DNA of 33,543 bases from an uncultured Anaerolineae bacterium. GTDB lineage: Bacteria > Chloroflexota > Anaerolineae > Promineifilales > Promineifilaceae. The notes beneath the pieces were generated by a model that searched no databases, was not told where the DNA came from, and saw only the letters and a list, made by a program, of their open reading frames with translations. Of the stretch, positions 29,538 through 33,543 are shown piece by piece. Location: NCBI GenBank assembly GCA_905479495.1, contig CAJQMR010000051.1:1-33543 (forward strand). The letters are read 5' to 3'. The translations under genes and the position numbers were made by a program. The stretch's first letter is position 1; every line of letters begins with the position of its first letter.

Positions 29538-30854
29538 ATGCAACCAACCAATCGAGGCATACTCATTTTACTGCTCACAGCCTCCATTTTGGCGGCGGGT
29601 ACCTGGCTGCCGATCATGCAGTGGCTGGCGCTGATCTATTTTGCGCTAGTTTGCCTGCTCATCTGGTTCGATTGGAAAACGGCAGAACCGATCGAAAAGC
29701 GGTTCGACATTCGCCGTGAACACGACCAAAAGCTCAGCCTGGGTGCCGATAATCCTATCAAAATTTTCGTACGCAACCGAAGCCGCAATCGCCCCGCCAA
29801 AGTGTGGCTGCGCGACGAACCGCCCGACGCCTTCAACATCTCCGAACGGCTGCTCAGCAGCGACATCGCCCCACGCCGCACCTGGGAAGCCACCTACACC
29901 ATCCATCCTCTGCGGCGCGGCGACTACCAGTTTGGCAACCTGAATCTGCGCTGGCAGGGACCGCTGGGCTTGGCCATTCGCCAGGGCAAGCTGCCGCTTA
30001 CCGAGCCAGTGAAGGTATACCCGAACCTGCTGGACGTGCGCCGCTACGATTTGCTGCTGCGGCGCAACCGCCTGCAAGAAATTGGTCTGCGCAACACGCG
30101 CCAGTTTGGCGAAGGCACCGAATTTGAACGCCTGCGCGAATATTTGCCCGACGACGAATACCGCCGCATCGACTGGAAAGCCACCGCCCGCCGCCATCGT
30201 CCCGTCACCGTGGAATACCAGACGGAGCGCAGCCAAAACGTCATCGCCCTGCTGGACGTAGGGCGCATGATGCAAAGCCCTGTGGCCCAGATGGCCAAGC
30301 TGGATTACGTCGTTAACGCCGTGCTGCTGTTGGGCTACGTGGCCACCGGCAAGGGTGACAAGGTGGGCATGATGAGTTTTGCCAACGATGTGCAACATTA
30401 TCTGTCGCCACGCCAAGGACGCGGCCAGTTTTACCGCATGTTGGAGTTGCTTTACGCGGTAGAGGCCCAGCCAGTGGAGTCGGATTACGGCCGTGCCCTG
30501 AGCTACCTCAATGCCAAACAGCGCAAGCGCTCCCTGGTGGTCATTTTTACGGATTTAACACATGGGGTGAGCATGGAAGGGTTGGTCAGCCATGTTGCCC
30601 TGCTGGCACGGCGCAGCCTGCCGCTAGTGGTCACCATCAGCGACCCGGACGTGGTGCAGGCGTCCCAGCAGCAGCCAGAAGATTCACAAACAGCCTACCA
30701 ACGCATGGCCGCCAGCCAACTGCTGGATCAGCGCCAGGTGACGCTGGATCACCTACGCCAGCAAGGCGTCCTCACCCTGGACGTGCCGGCCAACCAGCTC
30801 TCCATCGCCGTCATCAACCGCTATTTGGAACTGAAGGCCAAGACAATGCTTTAG
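29538..30854 (+). CDS. DUF58-domain protein (vWA-like MoxR partner)
   Basis: A 438-residue protein starting at the ATG at 29538 (MQPTNRGILILLL); the longer frame reaches back into repeat DNA and is rejected. Two N-terminal membrane helices (about 7-24 and 28-45), a beta-rich extracytoplasmic-type region (NPIKIFVRNRSRNRPAKVWLRDEPP..., about 65-150), then the DUF58 core REYLPDDEYRRIDWKATARR at about 196-215 and a von Willebrand A-like fold (NVIALLDVGRMM; LVVIFTDLT). The metal site is degenerate (DVGRM rather than DxSxS). It is expected to work with MoxR at the membrane. It is separated from MoxR only by the P450 cassette and closes the operon. Confidence 0.93.
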   Translation: MQPTNRGILILLLTASILAAGTWLPIMQWLALIYFALVCLLIWFDWKTAEPIEKRFDIRREHDQKLSLGADNPIKIFVRNRSRNRPAKVWLRDEPPDAFNISERLLSSDIAPRRTWEATYTIHPLRRGDYQFGNLNLRWQGPLGLAIRQGKLPLTEPVKVYPNLLDVRRYDLLLRRNRLQEIGLRNTRQFGEGTEFERLREYLPDDEYRRIDWKATARRHRPVTVEYQTERSQNVIALLDVGRMMQSPVAQMAKLDYVVNAVLLLGYVATGKGDKVGMMSFANDVQHYLSPRQGRGQFYRMLELLYAVEAQPVESDYGRALSYLNAKQRKRSLVVIFTDLTHGVSMEGLVSHVALLARRSLPLVVTISDPDVVQASQQQPEDSQTAYQRMAASQLLDQRQVTLDHLRQQGVLTLDVPANQLSIAVINRYLELKAKTML

Positions 30855-31017
30855 AGGGAGATGGGTGAGTAAAAAGCAAAAAGTAGGGTTATGTTAGAAT
30901 ACGGCCGTAACTGGCAGAAAAAATGGGCAACTTGGTGAGTGTGGCGTGCCGTAACCAAATAAGGTTATTCGTTTACCTAAGATCGCGCAAAAGCAGGTAA
31001 CAAAATTAGGCGCTTCT

Positions 31018-32205
31018 ATGTTTGAATCAATCATTATCAGAAACAAAAGGAATCTGGATGCAAGAAAACCTATCGACATAGGTTTTCTTGCAGAGACTTT
31101 GATTTTCTACCAGTCAGTAAAAATCATCGCTGATGAACCCGTTCTTAAGCAATTAATATATGAATGTGGACATGAAATCCTTTTAGAGTTAATTGAGAAT
31201 AACTATTTATCGATTGAATACTTAGATAATGGATTAGCTATACAAACGCAAAATACTAATTTGCCCAACGAACGTCACAACCCCATTGTATATAGTTTAC
31301 CCAAACTCTCCTTAGATGTAGTCTCCCCAAAGCTTTTTAAAGAATATTTTGGGAAGTCTGGCAAAGGTCGGAGGATTTCTCAGCGGTTTTTGAAAAGCGT
31401 TAACTCATTGTCATTTGACCCACAATACCTGCCAAATGAAGTACTAATAGATTTTACAGACTCGAATTATGTCGAACAGTCAATTATTCACTTGATCAAA
31501 CAATATACTCCAGAATATCCAAATCCAGATGCAGTCAAATTTCAGCTCCATAGAGATGGTAAATCATTATTGGTTAATACCAATATTGATTTCGTAACAT
31601 TGAACAAATTTTATCATGCACGGATTCCCCCAACGCATTCCACTTTATCTCCTGCTTATTTATTGAGTCATCTTTTTAACCTTAAAAGCGACATTTATTT
31701 TTGCACAAAATTTCAATCAGAAATTACTACCGATCCTATAAATGCAGACATTTTCAATATGAAATATGCTGACTTACTTCAACGTCAAAAAATAAGCGAA
31801 GATGCTATTCGGCTTTTCCAAAACTTTTTATTTGAAGATGCAAAGGCCATTTCCGAGGCAATAAACAGCGGTGAGAGAACATTTAAGGATCTTCTACAAC
31901 TTATAAAACGCGCTAAAAAATTTCAAAAATGGCTATCTGGCAAGGAGCCAGATAGTGACCTATTGAAAGAATATTACAAGGAAATTACGGCGGATTCATG
32001 GGTGGACAGACTGCCTATCAAAATAGCGCGTTGGTCATTATTTACAGGGATTGGACTAGCAATAGATATGCTTGGAGGTGGCGGTTTAGGGACTGCATCA
32101 GGCATCGCAATAAGTATAGGCGATGCTTTTATCTTAGATTCAATAATTGGTGGTTGGAAACCCAATCAATTTATTAATAACGAGTTAAAGAAATTTGTCA
32201 ATTGA
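31018..32205 (+). CDS. AT-rich orphan protein with hydrophobic glycine-rich C-terminal segment
   Basis: A 395-residue protein of unknown function. The N-terminal ~100 residues are mixed helix/strand (PIDIGFLAETLIFYQSVKI, PVLKQLIYECGHEILLELIENNYLSIEYLDNGLAIQT), the middle is lysine- and asparagine-rich, and residues about 265-320 are helical (LLQRQKISEDAIRLFQNFLFEDAKAISEAI). The C terminus has a hydrophobic glycine-rich stretch (FTGIGLAIDMLGGGGLGTASGIAISIGDAFILDSII) and ends GWKPNQFINNEL. That last block recurs in scattered hypothetical proteins of varied bacteria. The gene is much more AT-rich than its surroundings, has no ACGGCCGT copy, shows no ribosome-binding site, and carries a perfect hairpin at codons 14-25. 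A horizontally acquired accessory gene is likely; a defence or membrane-acting role is possible but unsupported. Confidence 0.7.
   Translation: MFESIIIRNKRNLDARKPIDIGFLAETLIFYQSVKIIADEPVLKQLIYECGHEILLELIENNYLSIEYLDNGLAIQTQNTNLPNERHNPIVYSLPKLSLDVVSPKLFKEYFGKSGKGRRISQRFLKSVNSLSFDPQYLPNEVLIDFTDSNYVEQSIIHLIKQYTPEYPNPDAVKFQLHRDGKSLLVNTNIDFVTLNKFYHARIPPTHSTLSPAYLLSHLFNLKSDIYFCTKFQSEITTDPINADIFNMKYADLLQRQKISEDAIRLFQNFLFEDAKAISEAINSGERTFKDLLQLIKRAKKFQKWLSGKEPDSDLLKEYYKEITADSWVDRLPIKIARWSLFTGIGLAIDMLGGGGLGTASGIAISIGDAFILDSIIGGWKPNQFINNELKKFVN
31059..31092. repeat. Perfect 15-bp hairpin inside the orphan gene
   Basis: Arms 31059-31073 (tgcaagaaaacctat) and 31078-31092 are exact inverse copies around the 4-base loop cgac. 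It lies 41-75 bases into the coding sequence. It could slow or gate translation, or mark a small insertion; no T-tract follows. Confidence 0.75.
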
Positions 32206-32278
32206 TGAACTTTGGACAAGTCTAAGATGTTGTCGAAGTCCTCTCCGTGCCGCTTTGCTTGCCCATTGAAGGTTTGAT

Positions 32279-32908
32279 ATGTACTCCACCGAACCAGCAG
32301 ATAAAAAACAATTTAGTGAGGAATTTGATCGGTTGTACGGCCGTTTCGCCAAACTCTACGACTGGACCGTCAAGATTTTCCCCATCTGGCGCAACTGGAT
32401 TTCCCAGGCAATCCCGCACATTGTGGGGCCAAAAGTGCTGGAAGTGTCTTTTGGCACCGGCTATCTGCTGACGCAATACGCCAACAACTTTGAAACGGTC
32501 GGCATTGATTACAATTGGGAACTGACCTGTACCGCCAAAGGCAATCTGGCAGCCAACCACATCCCAGCCGCCATTCAGCAAGCCGATATTGAACACCTGC
32601 CCTACCGCTCAGAGACGTTTAACACGGTGGTGAACACGATGGCCTTCAGCGGTTATCCAGACGGCCGTTTGGCATTGGCTGAAATTTACCGGGTGTTGCA
32701 GCGGAACGGCCGTTTTGTCCTGATCGACATCAATTATCCCCAGAATCGCAACTGGGTGGGCCTGAAGTTAACCCGGTTTTGGGCCAGCACAGGGGACATC
32801 ATCCGCAACATGGACAAATTATTCAGCCAGGCAAAATTTCAATACGAGGAAACGGAGGTTGGCGGCTTGGGCACAGTTCACCTTTACGTCGCCACAAAAA
32901 TCGGCTGA
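32279..32908 (+). CDS. Class I SAM-dependent methyltransferase
   Basis: A 209-residue enzyme of the methyltransferase type 11/UbiE-like family. Motif I is VLEVSFGTGYLL (residues about 52-63, with the Gly-x-Gly S-adenosylmethionine loop; Ser replaces the usual Gly in GxGTG). VGIDYNWE holds the ribose-binding acid, IQQADIEHLPYRSETFNTVVNTMAF is motif II/post-I, and YRVLQRNGRFVLIDI is motif III. The C-terminal part (FSQAKFQYEETEVGGLGTVHLYVATK) closes the fold. Substrate unknown; relatives act on quinones, lipids or small molecules. GAAGG stands 7 bases before the ATG. It has two ACGGCCGT copies close together, so unlike the preceding orphan gene it looks native. Confidence 0.9.
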   Translation: MYSTEPADKKQFSEEFDRLYGRFAKLYDWTVKIFPIWRNWISQAIPHIVGPKVLEVSFGTGYLLTQYANNFETVGIDYNWELTCTAKGNLAANHIPAAIQQADIEHLPYRSETFNTVVNTMAFSGYPDGRLALAEIYRVLQRNGRFVLIDINYPQNRNWVGLKLTRFWASTGDIIRNMDKLFSQAKFQYEETEVGGLGTVHLYVATKIG

Positions 32909-32945
32909 GCAAATTGATAGTGGGGAATGTTGGAAATAAGAAATC

Positions 32946-32998
32946 TCACGCAAAGCCGCAAAGGAGAAATTTGTTGGCGACTTTGCGCCTTAGCGTGA
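32946..32998. terminator. 'tcacgcaaag' fold-back after the methyltransferase
   Basis: Arms 32946-32963 and 32981-32998 pair at 16 of 18 positions (tcacgcaaagccgcaaag against its inverse) around a 17-base loop. This is the widespread 'acgcaaag/ctttgcgt' intergenic repeat type and a possible terminator. Confidence 0.65.
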
Positions 32999-33060
32999 TA
33001 TAAATAAATTTCTGACAATGTCTAATGAACCTGGCCACACTACACGGGAACCAAAAAGAA

Positions 33061-33249
33061 ATGGCAAAATTAAAACTTGATTTGCACAACATCTACAACA
33101 AGGGCGACAAAATCGAGATGGAACTCAACCGAATCATCGAAGAGGCAATAGACAGGCGGATCAATTTGGTAGAGATCATTCCGGGCAAGGGCAGCGGCCA
33201 GCTTAAAAAGCGCGTTTTGCGCTTCCTCAACCAGATGCGCCATTCGTGA
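33061..33249 (+). CDS. Smr-domain protein, 3'-truncated
   Basis: The ATG at 33061 gives MAKLKLDLHNIYNKGDKIEM, the usual start of the short Smr (MutS2 C-terminal-like) nuclease-domain proteins; an in-frame ATG at 33025 is also possible. LDLH and IIPGKGSGQLKKRVLRFL are the two signature blocks. Normally about 20-30 more residues follow (a HIK-LYHR-EKD---FGRVFVHF ending), but here the frame leaves the family after FLNQ and stops at MRHS. From about 33218 onward the DNA is a P-type ATPase gene on the other strand. The gene is therefore cut off, either by genuine rearrangement or by misassembly. Smr domains cut RNA or branched DNA; the truncated product is unlikely to fold fully. Confidence 0.75.
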   Translation: MAKLKLDLHNIYNKGDKIEMELNRIIEEAIDRRINLVEIIPGKGSGQLKKRVLRFLNQMRHS

Positions 33250-33543
33250 GACAAAGGATTCAGCCGCCACCTTCTCAACCACGAGCGTCACGGAAACGGT
33301 CTGGTTCAAACTGCCTGCGCTGACGCTATCTCCCGGGGAACGCAGAACCGGAATCGGTTCACCGGTAATGGTCGATTCATCAAACTCACTCTCGCCATCC
33401 TGAATCAAACAATCGACCGGTATCCGTTCACCCGGTTTGACGACAATCAGATCTCCCGGCTTCAGGTTGATACTGGCGACCTGAATCACCACATCACCTT
33501 CAAGCAGGTTGGCTGTGTCTGGTGCCAATTTAAGGAGTTTATC
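33070..33543 (-). CDS. P-type (P1B heavy-metal) ATPase internal fragment
   Basis: Open through the right edge of the window, minus strand. From 33543 it reads LLKLAPDTANLLEGD, INLKPGDLIVVKPGERIPVDCLI, ESEFDESTITGEPIPV, PGDSVSAGSLNQTVSV and ends SRMAHLVEEAQ at about 33218. This is the actuator (A) domain of a heavy-metal P1B ATPase such as CopA/ZntA, including the dephosphorylation motif TGE. The usual DG is DC in PVDCLI. The metal-binding N terminus lies outside the window, and the phosphorylation (DKTGT) and nucleotide-binding domains should follow but do not. Beyond VEEAQ (33217 down to 33070) the frame is only the antisense of the Smr gene. Only 33218-33543 is true ATPase sequence. Confidence 0.8.
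   Translation of the reverse strand, partial: DKLLKLAPDTANLLEGDVVIQVASINLKPGDLIVVKPGERIPVDCLIQDGESEFDESTITGEPIPVLRSPGDSVSAGSLNQTVSVTLVVEKVAAESFVSRMAHLVEEAQNALFKLAAALARNDLYQIDPPVYCLFDDSVEFHLDFVALVVDVVQIKF

Noticed and set aside
29646..30416. Minus-strand open frame (256 codons) opposite the DUF58 gene
   Set aside because: The DUF58 motifs on the plus strand explain the sequence; the antisense frame shows no family pattern.
33218..33543. A functional convergent overlap of the Smr and ATPase genes
   Set aside because: Both proteins lose essential conserved parts at the same point, so this is a breakpoint rather than a natural overlap.

Overview
The window reads like chromosome from an environmental member of the Chloroflexota (Anaerolineae/Ardenticatenia-like). 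This is an inference from protein character, from the DUF58/MoxR/DUF4129/DUF4350 gene set, from a tRNA gene with no encoded CCA, and from intergenic fold-back repeats. No rRNA or other direct phylogenetic marker is present. Most genes are housekeeping and lie on the plus strand. The most pervasive signal is the 8-base palindrome ACGGCCGT. I count about 60 copies by eye in 33.5 kb, where about 0.5 would be expected by chance, both inside genes (read as TAV, NGR or RP-) and between them.

Layout. 1-1.56 kb: C-terminal end of a membrane glycosyltransferase-like protein, dtd, and a histidine-kinase-like protein that has lost its ATP-binding boxes. 1.58-1.81 kb: remnant of an MFS transporter gene. 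1.9-4.8 kb: two secreted lipoproteins with Thr/Pro-rich linkers (a sugar-dehydrogenase-like beta-propeller and an FG-GAP-like protein). 4.9-5.95 kb: the YggS-YggT pair. 6.05-8.16 kb, minus strand: a hypothetical membrane protein, an acyl-CoA dehydrogenase and a previously unlisted 29-residue membrane peptide. 8.4-11.3 kb: priA, carrying an in-frame intergenic-type repeat. 11.4-12.95 kb, minus strand: a flavin-dependent-halogenase-like oxidoreductase. 13.3-15.8 kb: a PadR regulator with three membrane-associated partners. About 16 kb: tRNA-Arg(CCT). 16.2-22.2 kb: a gamma-glutamylcyclotransferase-like protein, a fused tandem phosphofructokinase, an HtrA-type protease, a baeRF/eRF1-like protein and a uracil-DNA glycosylase family protein.

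22.3-30.85 kb is one long operon-like run: two paralogous membrane proteins, DUF4129, DUF4350, MoxR ATPase and DUF58. Several of these overlap by 1-4 bases. The run is interrupted at two points by unrelated genes, a four-helix-bundle protein and a cytochrome P450. Each of these is bracketed by inverted copies of a short intergenic repeat, which suggests cassette-like insertion.

31-33.5 kb is accessory in character. It holds an AT-rich orphan gene that lacks the ACGGCCGT word and carries a perfect 15-bp hairpin near its 5' end, then a methyltransferase. At the right edge an Smr-domain gene runs directly into an antisense P-type ATPase fragment through an 18-base stretch that fits both genes, so this is either a rearrangement or an assembly chimera.

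No CRISPR array, insertion sequence, phage module or complete defence system was recognised. Start sites given here often differ from the longest open frame. They were chosen from ribosome-binding sites, promoter placement and family N termini.
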